From Peristeroidobacter agariperforans (GTDB lineage Bacteria; Pseudomonadota; Gammaproteobacteria; Steroidobacterales; Steroidobacteraceae): 64,000 nucleotides of DNA. The notes beneath the pieces were generated by a model, which saw only the letters and a list, made by a program, of their open reading frames with translations, made no database searches and was not told where the DNA came from. Both the position numbers and the translations under genes were made by a program. This document shows positions 25,916 through 35,284 of this stretch, one piece after another. The DNA is taken from assembly GCF_004138335.1 (NCBI RefSeq), contig NZ_RYFW01000001.1, forward strand, positions 1,612,001-1,676,000. The letters run 5' to 3'. Every line of letters starts with the position of its first letter. Position 1 is the first letter of the stretch.

Positions 25916-27166
25916 TCACGATGGCGGGCCTTCCAACAGCGTCTGCTGCATGCGCGCGACTTTCCAGGCGCTGCCTTCTCTGACCAGCGTGCAATCGATC
26001 AGGATGCGGAACTTTCGTTCCGCGCTCTTGAGGTATTCGATCGAGTAGCTCAACGCCGCCAGTTTCTGATCGGTGAAGGCGCGCTCGAGTTTTTCCTTGG
26101 CCAGGGCCCAGCCATGCTCGGCAAACCATTCGCGGTGCCATTGCACGATGTTGTCGCGACCCTTCACGGTCTCGCCCCAGTAGTAGACGATCTCCGGCTC
26201 GACCGAGCTGGCCAGAAAGCTGGCCACCGCGTCGACGTTCCTGGCCCGCGTGGCATCGAACATCGCGCTGACCGGATGTGTCGCGTCAGCTTCGACTGAC
26301 GACTCGGCCAACCTGAAGCCGACGGTGAAGAAGCCTTGATCCTCGGGCCCGCGCAGACGGAAGCGTTCTTCGAGGAACTCACCGGCATCGCCATACGAGC
26401 CGCCGCGCACGACGTGATATCCGGGTGTCGGGCACGTGGCGCGAGCGTCACCGTCGATCGGCGCTCCTTCGTAGTTATCGTGATAACAATCGCGCTGCCA
26501 TTCCCAAACATTGCCGCGCACGTCGTGCAGGCCATAGTTGTCGGCAGGGAAGCTGCCGATGGGCGCAGTTTGCATCCATCGATCCTTGCCTTGCACCTTG
26601 CCGCCACAGCATTCGACTTTGCCGATGTTGGCGTTGTCATGCGTGACTGTACGAACGCCGCTGAGAGTTGCCGTGCTCGCGATGTATTCCCACTCCGCCT
26701 CGGAGGGCAGGCGATAGTTGCGGCCAGTCTGACCGTTCAGCCAGTCGATGTATGCCTGCGCATCTTTCCAGCTGACGCACACGACGGGGTGATTCTCCGG
26801 CTGAGAGAAGCCGGGATTGGCCCAGTTGCGCTCCAGGTCGATGTACCAGTTCGTGCCTTCTTTATAGACGTTGCACTTGCGCTCGGAGACGTAACCGGTC
26901 GCCCGCGTGAAGGCGCGAAATTCCCCGAGCGTGACTTCGTGTTTCGCAATTCTGAAGGGCTGCTCGAACGTTACGGTGTGCGTCGGGCCGTCGATCTCGC
27001 CGTAGCCGCGATTCACGGTCTTGCCCATGTGAAAGGTGCCGGCGGGCACTGTGGCCATTGGCGGGCAAAGCGGGCAATCCTTGTTGCTATCGGCGTGCCC
27101 GACCTGCGTGGCCGCGCCAAGAAAAATCATGGCGGCCCAAAGCCGGGTGTTGTTGTATGCGCTCAT
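25916..27166 (-). CDS. Exported FGE-fold (SUMF1-like) protein fused to a SnoaL-like domain
   Basis: A 416-aa exported protein with two domains. Residues about 36-285 have the formylglycine-generating-enzyme/sulfatase-modifying fold: VPAGTFHMG, HEVTLGEFRAF, NHPVVCVSWKDAQAYIDWL, RLPSEAEWEY, VRGNVWEW, VRGGSYGD, VGFRLAE. The paired cysteines needed for copper-dependent FGE chemistry are not seen at the GGS..R..R position, so true FGE activity is unlikely. Residues about 295-410 form an NTF2/SnoaL-like cone (MFDATRARNVDAVASFLASSVEPEIVYYWG). No sulfatase gene is nearby. GGGGAG supports the start. Confidence 0.85.
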   Translation of the reverse strand: MSAYNNTRLWAAMIFLGAATQVGHADSNKDCPLCPPMATVPAGTFHMGKTVNRGYGEIDGPTHTVTFEQPFRIAKHEVTLGEFRAFTRATGYVSERKCNVYKEGTNWYIDLERNWANPGFSQPENHPVVCVSWKDAQAYIDWLNGQTGRNYRLPSEAEWEYIASTATLSGVRTVTHDNANIGKVECCGGKVQGKDRWMQTAPIGSFPADNYGLHDVRGNVWEWQRDCYHDNYEGAPIDGDARATCPTPGYHVVRGGSYGDAGEFLEERFRLRGPEDQGFFTVGFRLAESSVEADATHPVSAMFDATRARNVDAVASFLASSVEPEIVYYWGETVKGRDNIVQWHREWFAEHGWALAKEKLERAFTDQKLAALSYSIEYLKSAERKFRILIDCTLVREGSAWKVARMQQTLLEGPPS

Positions 27167-27266
27167 CGGCGTCTCCCCATTAGGTCGACGCCGATGTTAG
27201 GCACTGCGCTCCGCAGGCACCGGCGCGTTCTGGGAGCGCGTCGGTGATCGAGGCGCACCGGCGCAT

Positions 27267-27293
27267 AAAAAAGCCCCGCACGAGGCGGGGCTT
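27267..27293 (-). terminator. Rho-independent terminator of the PEP-CTERM gene
   Basis: On the leftward strand AGCCCCGC, CTCGT, GCGGGGCT is followed by a run of six T. It lies about 30 bp after the stop of the PEP-CTERM gene. Stem and U-tract are both textbook. Confidence 0.9.
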
Positions 27294-27323
27294 CAGGTAT
27301 CGACAAACGTTGTGATTGTTGTA

Positions 27324-27890
27324 TCAGACTTGCTTGCGACGGCGCGCAATGCCAGCGCCGAGCAGACCCACGCCGAGCAGCGCCAATGTGCCAGGTTCCG
27401 GCACCTCGCTCGGCGGACTGCGGCCGTAGAGCGTAATGTGCGAGAGACCCTGGCCGCCCTTCTTGTCAAACTCGGAGAATAACCAGCTGCCGCTGGAAAT
27501 GAGCGGGTTCAACATATAGACGAACCATTCATCGGCCTGGTTGCCGGTGCCGAACTTGAAGCCGATCGCGATCTCGCTCCAGCTGTCCCACAGGCTGCCG
27601 TCGAACGAGAACGTGCCGGTGTACTTGCCGGTCTTGGCGAAGTCTCCCTCACCGATACTAATCAGTCCCAAGCCGGCGCCTTCACCTGTCAGGAATGCGT
27701 CGTTATTGGGGTTGCCGTTGATGTTGCCGACTCCGGCGCCGAGACACGAAGACACCTGCGAGTCGTCCACGTACATGTGGTTCTTGTTGACCTCCTGGCA
27801 CAGCAGCGGCGTCGCGCTCGCCGATTGCACATACGTAAATGCCGAGAGCGCGAGAAGCGCTGCGCTCAGGCATGTGGATTTGAGACTCAT
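27324..27890 (-). CDS. PEP-CTERM sorting-domain protein
   Basis: A 188-aa secreted protein. The signal peptide ends SASATP, the middle is a beta-rich domain without recognised family (FSFDGSLWDSWSEIAIGFKFG), and the C-terminus has the exosortase signal VPEPGTLALLGVGLLGAG followed by ARRRKQV. Exosortase (EpsH) must be encoded elsewhere in the genome for this tail to be processed. Such proteins often go to the exopolysaccharide matrix. GGGGAGAG upstream supports the ATG at 27890 over the upstream in-frame ATG. It has its own terminator and appears monocistronic. Confidence 0.92.
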   Translation of the reverse strand: MSLKSTCLSAALLALSAFTYVQSASATPLLCQEVNKNHMYVDDSQVSSCLGAGVGNINGNPNNDAFLTGEGAGLGLISIGEGDFAKTGKYTGTFSFDGSLWDSWSEIAIGFKFGTGNQADEWFVYMLNPLISSGSWLFSEFDKKGGQGLSHITLYGRSPPSEVPEPGTLALLGVGLLGAGIARRRKQV

Positions 27891-28162
27891 GGACTCTCCC
27901 CGGATGATAAGACAACGGATGACAAAGCAAATGTCGTACCGTCTTTGCAAGCCGTTGATTTTCCTGTCGCCGTCGGCGTCACGGGGACGGCCTATGTAAG
28001 GTTGGCCGTCAGGGGTAGGAAGCGCGTATAGGTAGGAAATCTTAGGGGAATTGCTGGGTCGATCACCGGCTGCCAGCTCGAACGCGCCAGTGTCTTCGCA
28101 AGACGTGACCAGGCCAGGGCATCACGATGGCGCTCGGCCGTCAATTGCCAACGAGGAGAATG

Positions 28163-28849
28163 CTAGACCCGCTTCAACAACCACAGCGGCAGCAACGCCC
28201 GATCGGCAAAGCCGAGGCGAGCATACAAAGCTCGCGCGCGAGCATTCGTTTCGTTCACGTGCAGGAACGGCACGATGCCGCGTTTCAATTGTTTCGCGAC
28301 CAGCAGGTTGATCAGGCGCGCGGCGAGACCTCTGCCCGTGAAGTCGGGATGCGTGCAGACGGCGCTGATCTCTTCATAGCCCTGCAGCTTCATGCGCTCG
28401 CCAGCCATGGCGGCGAATCGTCCGTCCTGCCGGATGCCGAAGTATTCGCCCATCTCGGGCGTGCGCCGACGAAAGTAACCCGGGAACACCAGCGCGGTGA
28501 GGCCGAGCATGTCGGGTGTGTCGGCATCACTGAGAGGTGTGATGCCTGCCGCGTCCTCGTCGGGCGAGGGCGCGCCGTCGCGCCAGACCATCTGCACGAT
28601 GTTGCCGGTGGCGAGGAGTTCCCAGCCCGTGTCGAGCTTGGGAGTGACGCTGACGATATTGACGATCTCGCCCGGTGACACGAGTCCGGCCAGCGCGTCG
28701 GCTGCGGCGGCCGTCGGCTCGGGCACTGCGATGAAGGGCGCGACTTCGGCGGGATAACGTTTGGCGATCGGGCCGCCAATCGCAAAGTGAGCTTGCGCGG
28801 AGGTCAGGGCGGACCAGATCGGGTTGTTCATTTCGGCAGGCGTCGACAT
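28163..28849 (-). CDS. GNAT acetyltransferase, FR47-like
   Basis: A 228-aa GNAT protein whose C-terminal half carries the acetyl-CoA fold (YEEISAVCTHPDFTGRGLAARLINLL, about 158-183; VPFLHVNETNARARALYARLGF). The N-terminal half (SALTSAQAHFAIGGPIAKRYPAEVAPFIA) is the less conserved substrate-binding domain typical of FR47-type proteins. Cytoplasmic. Substrate unknown. Initiation could also be at the ATG at 28831. Confidence 0.87.
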   Translation of the reverse strand: MSTPAEMNNPIWSALTSAQAHFAIGGPIAKRYPAEVAPFIAVPEPTAAAADALAGLVSPGEIVNIVSVTPKLDTGWELLATGNIVQMVWRDGAPSPDEDAAGITPLSDADTPDMLGLTALVFPGYFRRRTPEMGEYFGIRQDGRFAAMAGERMKLQGYEEISAVCTHPDFTGRGLAARLINLLVAKQLKRGIVPFLHVNETNARARALYARLGFADRALLPLWLLKRV

Positions 28850-28996
28850 GGCGCAATATTATCCTGGCTGACGTTCGTCGATGAGCGGCGCCCACGAATT
28901 GCACGCCTCATGCAACGAATCGAAACAGCGAAGATGCTTAGGATGCGGCTGACGGGCTAAGCTGTCGTTTACGAACGATAACATCAGAGGCCGAAT

Positions 28997-29476
28997 ATGC
29001 TGATTCGCAGTCGGATTGGAGCAAGGACCATCGTTGGTGTGCTGGCGCTGCTGGCTACGGTGAGCAGTGGCGCTGCCGATAAGCCGCAATTCTTGAACTC
29101 GGAGCGCGCACTGAAGCTGGACCGGCCGTTCTCGGAAGCGGTGCGAGCCGGAGATTTTCTCTATCTCAGCGGACAGATCGGCGAAGACCCCGCCACCGCC
29201 AAACTGCCGCCGGGAGGCATCGTGCCCGAAGCGCGTCAGACGCTGGTGAACGTGAAGCATGTGCTCGAAGCCAATGGAGCGTCGCTGAGCGACGTGGTGA
29301 AGTGCACCGTGTTTCTCGCCGATATCGCGGAGTGGCCGGCGTTCAATACGGTCTATCGTGAGTTTTTCAAGAAGCCGTTTCCGGCGCGCAGTGCGTTAGC
29401 AGCCAGCGGACTTGCGATGAATGCGCGAGTCGAGCTGGAGTGTATTGCTTACGTGCCGCAGAAGGAGACTCGCTGA
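28997..29476 (+). CDS. Exported RidA-family protein
   Basis: A 159-aa RidA/YjgF/UK114 domain (FSEAVRAGDFLYLSGQIGEDP, NVKHVLEANGASLSDVVKCTVFLADI, FPARSALAASGLAMNARVELECIAYVP) behind an N-terminal signal peptide (about 1-26). The active-site arginine of RidA deaminases corresponds to an arginine in the FPARSAL segment, so imine/enamine deaminase chemistry is possible. Classical RidA is cytoplasmic; this one should be periplasmic. It is convergent with the large amidohydrolase gene. Confidence 0.88.
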   Translation: MLIRSRIGARTIVGVLALLATVSSGAADKPQFLNSERALKLDRPFSEAVRAGDFLYLSGQIGEDPATAKLPPGGIVPEARQTLVNVKHVLEANGASLSDVVKCTVFLADIAEWPAFNTVYREFFKKPFPARSALAASGLAMNARVELECIAYVPQKETR

Positions 29477-29491
29477 GGCCACAGCGAACCG

Positions 29492-29520
29492 GGCCGCGGC
29501 GGTGGTGAGCCGCCGCGGCC
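29492..29520. terminator. GC-rich hairpin between convergent genes
   Basis: GGCCGCGGCGG (29492-29502) and CCGCCGCGGCC (29510-29520) form a perfect 11-bp stem with a 7-nt loop between the convergent RidA and amidohydrolase genes. There is no strong T-tract on either side, so termination may be weak or bidirectional. Confidence 0.55.
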
Positions 29521-29528
29521 ACATCACT

Positions 29529-32500
29529 CTACTTCGTATGCCAGAACAGCGGCGCGAGCTGATGTTTGCCCGTCAGCTTCTCGGCCAGCGTGCCGCCTTC
29601 ATAGATGCGTCCGTTCTGGATCACGTACGCAATATCGTCCGTGACTCGGATGTCCTCGATCGGATTGCCATCGAGCACGAGCAGATCGGCGAGCTTGCCG
29701 GCTTCGATCGAGCCGAGATCCTTATCGAGGCCCATGTACTGCGCCGGCAGAATCGTTGCGGTTTGCAGCGCTTGCATCGGCGACATGCCGCCCATCACGA
29801 AACCCCACATTTCCCAGTGCGAGCCCAGCCCTTCGCGCTGACCGTGCGCGCCGATGTGTACTGACACACCGAGCTCCATCAATTTCTTCGCGTTCGTGGC
29901 CGAGTCGAGCACCGGTTGATAATCCGTCGTCGGCGCCATCTGACGGCGCACCGAGCGCGGCTGGACGATATGTGGCGGCACGTACTTCGACAGCAACGGA
30001 TGCGCCCAGACATCGGACTCCTGGTAGAACAGGAACTCTGCACCCAGGCCGCCAAACGTCACGATCAGCGTCGGGGTGTAGCCCACGCCGGTTTTCGGCC
30101 AGAACTGCAGCACGTCGTCGTAGAAATGCTGGGGCGGATTGTTGTGCTCGAGGCCGGTGTTGCCGTCGGCGATGATGGTCATGTCCATCGGATACAGCGA
30201 GCCGCCTTCGGCGACCACCATCAGTCCGTTCTCGCGCGCAGCGGTTACAACCATCTGTCGTTGTTCGCGACGTGGCTGGTTGTAGTTCTTCACGGAGATC
30301 GCGCCTTGTGCTTTCAGGCGCTGGATGTGATGCCGGGCGTCGTCGATGTTGCCGATGTCGGCGAGGCCTTCGGAGCGAGCGCCGTACACCACGTCGCCGG
30401 TCGAGAAAATGCGCGGTGCGGGCACGAGACCGGCGCGCTGATATTCGGCAGCGGCGAAGATTTCGGTGGCGTTGTTCGAAGGATCGTGAATGGTCGTGAC
30501 CCCCAGCCCCAGGTGCGCCAGAGCCGACCAGTTTTGTTGAGGAATGAGGTCTTCGACGCCCTGCGGGCCGTGTGCGTGGATGTCGATCAGGCCGGGCATC
30601 ACGGTCTTACCGCCGAGGTCCAGGCGCTGCGCCTCGGCAGGGATCTGCACCGAGTTCGCGGCGCCGACGGCGGCGATGCGGTTGTTGCGAATGACGATCA
30701 CGCCGTTATCGATGACTTGATCGCCGTTCATCGTGATGATGCGCGCGCCGGTGAGCGCCACGACACCAGTAGGTTTGTCGGCTGCGCGTGAGTTGCTCAG
30801 ATCCACGATGCGTTGACCATAGACGGGCGCAGGCTCGGCGCCGCCGCTGACCGGCTTCGGGAACAGTGCGGATATTTCGCCACGATACAGCGTCGGGCCC
30901 AGCGACCAGGTCAGTGTGTCGCCGTCCGTCCAGTTCAAATAATCGCCACCGATTTCTGACGCGCGCACGACGCGCACCGACTTCGTCTTGGGCGATAGAT
31001 CCAAGGTTCCGCCCGGCGGCATCGGCACCACGTAGACGTGGAAGTTTTCGCGGAACGCGATGTATTCACCACTCGGCGAGACTTCCATTTTGCTGGCGTA
31101 ATTCGAGCGCGCGTGCACGCGGCGATCCGTGCCGTTGGTATCGACGCTCACCAGTTCGTGCGCGGGCTCGTTTTCCTTCGCCGAATCGGCGTCTTCCGTG
31201 TAATAGATGCGATCGGACGAATCGATGAAGTGCGGATTGCGACCTTTGTCGGTGAGCTTCTGCAATTCGCCGCCGGCGGCCGGCACGCGATACAGGCCAG
31301 GCTCGGCTGACCAGTTTGGCGATGTGAGATATCCACCCGCCGCGCGCTGCACGACGATGGCATCGCCCTTCGGAGTGAAGCGCGGTTGATAGTAGTGCCC
31401 GGGCTGCTTCGTCACGACACGCGACTTGCCGCCGCCCGCGCCGACGACTCGAATTTCACCGAGCGTTGCGTCGCTCCAGCGCACGAACACGAGGTTCTTG
31501 CCGTCGCGCGACCAGGAAGGAAACAGTTCGAACGCGTTGTCGGCATCGCTGGTGAGCTGGCGCGGAGCTCCGCCGTTGACGTCGCGAATCCACAGGCGAC
31601 CGAACGATTCGTACACGACGCTCTGACCGTTCGGCGACACGGTTGCGAAGCGCACCATGCGTGCCTGCACCTGATCCGGCGCAACATCGACTTGGAAGCG
31701 AGGCGGCGCGATCGAGGCGCGGGTGCCAGTGACATGAAATGGAATGTCACTCACTGCCAGGGAGGCGATATCTACGCGCTTGATGCCGCCACCTGCCCAG
31801 AATACGAGAGATTTGCTGTCGGGCATCCAATCCATGCGCGGATACACGCCGTTCACGGCCCAGGTCTCTTGCATGTCGCGCTCGAGATCCGCATAGATCA
31901 ATTTGATTTCGCCGGAGCGCAGATCCTGCGTGTACAGCGCCGTCTGCAACGCTTCGGGCGTGCGCAGGCGGCGAATGAATGCGAGATAGCGGCCGTCGGG
32001 CGAGGGCGTCGGGCGCACCGAGCCGCCTGGACCGCTGACTGCGTCGGAGGTTTCGCCGCTGGCCAGATCGAGACGCTTGATCGCGAACACCTCGCTGTTC
32101 ACATCCTGCGCATAAGCGAATCGATTGCCGGGCGTGACGTTCTGCGTGTAGTAGAGATATTTGCCGTCGGCCGAGAACGTCGGCTCGCCGAGCTCCTTCT
32201 GAAACTCCTCGCTCTGGCGCTTCACGACCTGCACGCCATCGCCGCCATCGAGGTTGTAGAACCAGATCTCGCCGGTGCCGAGCGAGCGGCGCGTCGTGAA
32301 ATGTTTGCGCCCGGCCACGTAACGACCGTTGGGATGCCAGGCAGCGTCGTTCAACAGGCGAAAATCTTCTTTGGTGAGCTGGCGGGGCGCATTGCCGGTG
32401 CGATCCATCAGCCACAGGTTGTCGCCGCCGGCGCGGTCGGAGGTGAACAGGATGTTGTTGCCGTCCGGCGAGTAGCGCGGCTGCATGTCCCAAGCCAGGC

Positions 32501-32750
32501 CGGACGTGAGCGACCTGGCTTCGCCGCCGGCGATGGGCAGCTCATAGATGTCGCCCAACAGATCGAACAACACACGGCTGCCATCGGGGCTCACGTCGAC
32601 GCTCAGCCACGTGCCCGAGCGCACGTCGATCGGAATCTCGCGGCGCTCGCCGGGCGGGGCATTCACGTCCCAGGTTTTCTGTTCTGCGCCATGCGCGGCT
32701 GCAGCGAGCGTGGCGAGCAGCGATCCCAGCAGCAAGCGTGAACGAGGCAT
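29529..32750 (-). CDS. Large exported amidohydrolase with N-terminal TolB/DPP-like propeller
   Basis: A 1073-aa secreted protein. The signal peptide ends AAAHGAEQ. Residues about 40-640 form a WD40/TolB-like propeller with PD40 repeats (DVSPDGSRVLFDL, YSPDGNNILFTSDRAGG, FSADGKYLYYTQN, VSPNGQSVVYESFGRLW). Residues about 660-1060 are a metal-dependent amidohydrolase: VMPGLIDIHAHGPQ (HxH), ISVKNY (the lysine strand), VHIGAHGQREG and GSIEAGKLADLLVLDGNP. This combination occurs in predicted secreted peptidase/imidazolonepropionase-like enzymes. AAAGGA is well spaced from the ATG at 32750. Substrate unknown. Confidence 0.88.
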   Translation of the reverse strand: MPRSRLLLGSLLATLAAAAHGAEQKTWDVNAPPGERREIPIDVRSGTWLSVDVSPDGSRVLFDLLGDIYELPIAGGEARSLTSGLAWDMQPRYSPDGNNILFTSDRAGGDNLWLMDRTGNAPRQLTKEDFRLLNDAAWHPNGRYVAGRKHFTTRRSLGTGEIWFYNLDGGDGVQVVKRQSEEFQKELGEPTFSADGKYLYYTQNVTPGNRFAYAQDVNSEVFAIKRLDLASGETSDAVSGPGGSVRPTPSPDGRYLAFIRRLRTPEALQTALYTQDLRSGEIKLIYADLERDMQETWAVNGVYPRMDWMPDSKSLVFWAGGGIKRVDIASLAVSDIPFHVTGTRASIAPPRFQVDVAPDQVQARMVRFATVSPNGQSVVYESFGRLWIRDVNGGAPRQLTSDADNAFELFPSWSRDGKNLVFVRWSDATLGEIRVVGAGGGKSRVVTKQPGHYYQPRFTPKGDAIVVQRAAGGYLTSPNWSAEPGLYRVPAAGGELQKLTDKGRNPHFIDSSDRIYYTEDADSAKENEPAHELVSVDTNGTDRRVHARSNYASKMEVSPSGEYIAFRENFHVYVVPMPPGGTLDLSPKTKSVRVVRASEIGGDYLNWTDGDTLTWSLGPTLYRGEISALFPKPVSGGAEPAPVYGQRIVDLSNSRAADKPTGVVALTGARIITMNGDQVIDNGVIVIRNNRIAAVGAANSVQIPAEAQRLDLGGKTVMPGLIDIHAHGPQGVEDLIPQQNWSALAHLGLGVTTIHDPSNNATEIFAAAEYQRAGLVPAPRIFSTGDVVYGARSEGLADIGNIDDARHHIQRLKAQGAISVKNYNQPRREQRQMVVTAARENGLMVVAEGGSLYPMDMTIIADGNTGLEHNNPPQHFYDDVLQFWPKTGVGYTPTLIVTFGGLGAEFLFYQESDVWAHPLLSKYVPPHIVQPRSVRRQMAPTTDYQPVLDSATNAKKLMELGVSVHIGAHGQREGLGSHWEMWGFVMGGMSPMQALQTATILPAQYMGLDKDLGSIEAGKLADLLVLDGNPIEDIRVTDDIAYVIQNGRIYEGGTLAEKLTGKHQLAPLFWHTK

Positions 32751-32887
32751 GATCATCCTTTCGCTGACGAAAGCGCGAAGACTAATGAGCCGCACCGCGC
32801 GCCGCAATGTCGTTTGACCGTTGCCGGTTGTATGCAATCCCTATACGCCGGATACTGCGCCACCGGCCCTCCCGTCGAGCTACCACC

Positions 32888-34078
32888 GTGACTACCTTAG
32901 GAACCCCACTCTCATCCTCGGCCACCCGCGTGATGATGCTCGGCTCGGGCGAGCTGGGTAAGGAAGTCGTGATCGAGTTGCAGCGCTTCGGCTGCGAAGT
33001 CATCGCGGTGGATCGTTATCCCAATGCGCCGGCCATGCAGGTGGCGCATCGGTCGCACGTGATCAACATGCTCGACCCGGTCGCGCTTCGACAGGTCGTC
33101 GAGCGGGAGCGGCCGCACCTCATCGTGCCGGAGATCGAGGCGATCGCGACGCCGGCGCTGATCGAGCTGGAGAAGGAAGGATTCACGGTAATTCCGACCG
33201 CCCGAGCGGCACGCCTTACGATGGATCGCGAAGGCATCCGTCGGCTGGCGGCAGAGCAGCTGAAGATCCGCACGTCGCCGTATCGCTTTGCCGATACGGA
33301 AGAGGAATATCGACAGGCGGTGCGGGATATCGGCATGCCTTGCGTGGTAAAGCCGGTGATGAGCTCGTCGGGGAAAGGTCAGAGCACGGTGCGAACCGAG
33401 GCGGACATTGCGCACGCTTGGAAATATTCGCAGCAGGGCGGGCGCACCGGCGCCGGGCGCATCATCGTCGAAGGCTTCGTCAAATTCGATTTCGAGATCA
33501 CGCTGCTGACCGTGCGCCACAACAGCCAGACCAGCTTCTGCGCGCCCATCGGTCATTTGCAGATCGCCGGCGACTATCGAGAGTCATGGCAGCCGCAGCC
33601 CATGAGTGACGCGGCCTTGCAGGAGTCGCAGCGCATTGCGCGCGCCGTGACCGAGAATCTCGGCGGCAATGGCGTCTTCGGCATCGAGCTGTTCGTCGCG
33701 GGCGATGAGATCTACTTCAGCGAAGTGTCGCCGCGGCCGCATGACACGGGGCTCGTGACGCTGATCTCGCAAGACCTTTCCGAGTTCGCGCTGCATGCGC
33801 GGGCGATTTTGGGCTTGCCCATTCCCGTCATTCGCCAGCACGGGCCCGCTGCTTCCTGTGCATTGCTCGTGGAAGGCGAGTCGAACGACGTTCGCTTCGA
33901 GAATGTCGATCGAGCGCTGACTCAGCCCGATACGGCTGTGCGCTTGTTTGGTAAACCGGAAGTGCACGGCCAGCGCCGCATGGGCGTGTCACTGGCGCTC
34001 GGGTCGAGCATTGACGAGGCCCGCGCCAAGGCGAGGGCCATGACCGAGCTGTTGTTGGAAGGCGTGCGGCTGAGTTAG
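32888..34078 (+). CDS. purT: Formate-dependent phosphoribosylglycinamide formyltransferase PurT
   Basis: A 396-aa ATP-grasp enzyme that uses formate and ATP to convert GAR to formyl-GAR in purine synthesis. The N-terminus ([26 protein letters not shown]), [37 protein letters not shown] and [12 protein letters not shown] match PurT over its length. The GTG at 32888 gives the family's usual N-terminus; the open frame upstream is spurious. It overlaps the convergent DUF6644-like gene by 4 bp. Confidence 0.95.
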   Translation: MTTLGTPLSSSATRVMMLGSGELGKEVVIELQRFGCEVIAVDRYPNAPAMQVAHRSHVINMLDPVALRQVVERERPHLIVPEIEAIATPALIELEKEGFTVIPTARAARLTMDREGIRRLAAEQLKIRTSPYRFADTEEEYRQAVRDIGMPCVVKPVMSSSGKGQSTVRTEADIAHAWKYSQQGGRTGAGRIIVEGFVKFDFEITLLTVRHNSQTSFCAPIGHLQIAGDYRESWQPQPMSDAALQESQRIARAVTENLGGNGVFGIELFVAGDEIYFSEVSPRPHDTGLVTLISQDLSEFALHARAILGLPIPVIRQHGPAASCALLVEGESNDVRFENVDRALTQPDTAVRLFGKPEVHGQRRMGVSLALGSSIDEARAKARAMTELLLEGVRLS

Positions 34079-34551
34079 CCCGAGAAGCCAATCCATCGCC
34101 CCGACGCCGCCACCAGGAACCACAGCGACATCGACGCCAGCGCCATCAACTTCAAGGACGCTGGCTTGAGCGTGGCGTGATCCGCTCGAAGCAATGGCTG
34201 CTTGAGCGTGAAGACGAACAGAATGCCGATGACCAGCGCGACCATCTTGGTCCAATAGAACGGATTGTGATAGCACTTCGTCGCCACGCCCGCGAGCATC
34301 GGCACGCCGGTCAGCAACAAAATCCACAGGCCGACTTTGAACCACCGGTGCGCCTGCTCCGTCACCACATTCGAGGGCACATCGCGCAGGATCACATTCA
34401 ACAATCGCAAGTCCTGCGCCAGCACTGTGCCGCCGAGCAGCGCCAGGCCCATCAAGTGAACCGCCTCGACGATGGCAAACGTCGCCGGCAGGTCTTTCAT
34501 GAAGACGCCGAGGCTCGACGCTTCCAGCCATTCGAAGAATGAGAGCAACAT
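34075..34551 (-). CDS. Four-helix membrane protein, DUF6644-like (copy 2)
   Basis: A 158-aa protein with four hydrophobic segments. [27 protein letters not shown] in the first half and [18 protein letters not shown] in the second are also found in the gene directly upstream, so the two are tandem paralogues. Conserved E and H in the first helices (EAVHLMG) could bind heme or metal as in small cytochrome-b-like proteins, but this is speculative. The gene lies 18 bp after its paralogue on the same strand. Confidence 0.78.
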   Translation of the reverse strand: MLLSFFEWLEASSLGVFMKDLPATFAIVEAVHLMGLALLGGTVLAQDLRLLNVILRDVPSNVVTEQAHRWFKVGLWILLLTGVPMLAGVATKCYHNPFYWTKMVALVIGILFVFTLKQPLLRADHATLKPASLKLMALASMSLWFLVAASGRWIGFSG

Positions 34552-34569
34552 GCGCGTTCCCCTGATCGG

Positions 34570-35130
34570 TTACTCGGCCGCCACGCAGCCGGCCGCCCAG
34601 TCGATGAACGCGGGGTTATTACCGCCGCAATCGAACCAGTCGTAAGCGATGAAGCGGCCAGTCATGATGACGCCGCACCACAGTGCCAGCGATAAACCTG
34701 CGGCGATTCGCGCGCGACGCGGCGCGACCGCATCTGCATCCCACGAGCCTTTCGAAGCGAGCAAATATCCTCGGAACAGCCACGCGTTGATCGCAGCTGC
34801 GATCAGCAGAATCACTTTGATGCGAAACCAAAGACTCTGCGTCGTGCGTACCGGGATGGCGGAGAACAGCAGGATGCCGGTGATGAACATGATCGAGAAG
34901 CCGATCAACATCGGCTTGTCGAGACGCTCGGCGATCTTCGACGCCGGCACGTTCGCGAAGGCCAGGCCGAGCATGCGCAGATCGACGATGGCGAGCATGC
35001 CGAAGCTGAGCATCAGCGTCATGACATGGGTCGTCTCGATCCAGTTGTACATGTAAAAGGATTCGTGCAGGCCGACGCTGAAAGAGCGCTCGCTCAGCCA
35101 CGTAGCGAATTGCAATAACGCCGAATTCAC
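34570..35130 (-). CDS. Membrane protein, DUF6644-like (copy 1)
   Basis: A 186-aa protein with four hydrophobic segments, paralogous to the next gene (WIETTHVMTLMLSFGMLAIVDLRMLGLAF, then MLIGFSIMFITGILLFSA, then FRIKVILLI). An extra C-terminal segment (YDWFDCGGNNPAFIDWAAGC) with two cysteines is probably periplasmic. The pair occurs near DUF6152, SnoaL and NGIWQ-type secreted proteins in this window. Function unknown. Confidence 0.78.
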   Translation of the reverse strand: MNSALLQFATWLSERSFSVGLHESFYMYNWIETTHVMTLMLSFGMLAIVDLRMLGLAFANVPASKIAERLDKPMLIGFSIMFITGILLFSAIPVRTTQSLWFRIKVILLIAAAINAWLFRGYLLASKGSWDADAVAPRRARIAAGLSLALWCGVIMTGRFIAYDWFDCGGNNPAFIDWAAGCVAAE

Positions 35131-35203
35131 GCGGTTGGTCCCCCCGATGACGATTTCATTCTAGACGGGGCGCCCGGCGCGGGCGGACAAGAAATATTAA
35201 TTG

Positions 35204-35283
35204 GCGGTTGGCGGTTAGCTGGGAGGGCCTTCGTTCTTTGCCAACCGCGAACCGCCAACCGCTAACCGCGAACCGCTAACCGC
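35204..35283. repeat. Heptanucleotide tandem repeat NAACCGC x6 with two inverted copies
   Basis: Six consecutive heptamers NAACCGC fill 35242-35283 without interruption (N = C, G, C, T, G, T). Two copies in opposite orientation (GCGGTTG, GCGGTTA) lie at 35204-35217, so a foldback is possible. The array starts 2 bp after the stop of the SnoaL-like gene, in the gap before the upstream membrane gene. It resembles the short tandemly repeated heptamer class of extragenic elements. Confidence 0.9.
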
Positions 35284-35284
35284 T

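Noticed and set aside
26336-27247. Rightward 303-aa ORF over the FGE-fold gene
   Set aside because: Antisense shadow; the leftward frame has a signal peptide, ribosome-binding site and family motifs.
31386-32741. Rightward 451-aa ORF inside the propeller-amidohydrolase region
   Set aside because: Antisense shadow of a gene with clear PD40 repeats; no ribosome-binding site or domains.
35204-35283. Repeat array considered as a CRISPR
   Set aside because: Units are 7 bp and directly adjacent with no spacers, and there are no cas genes.
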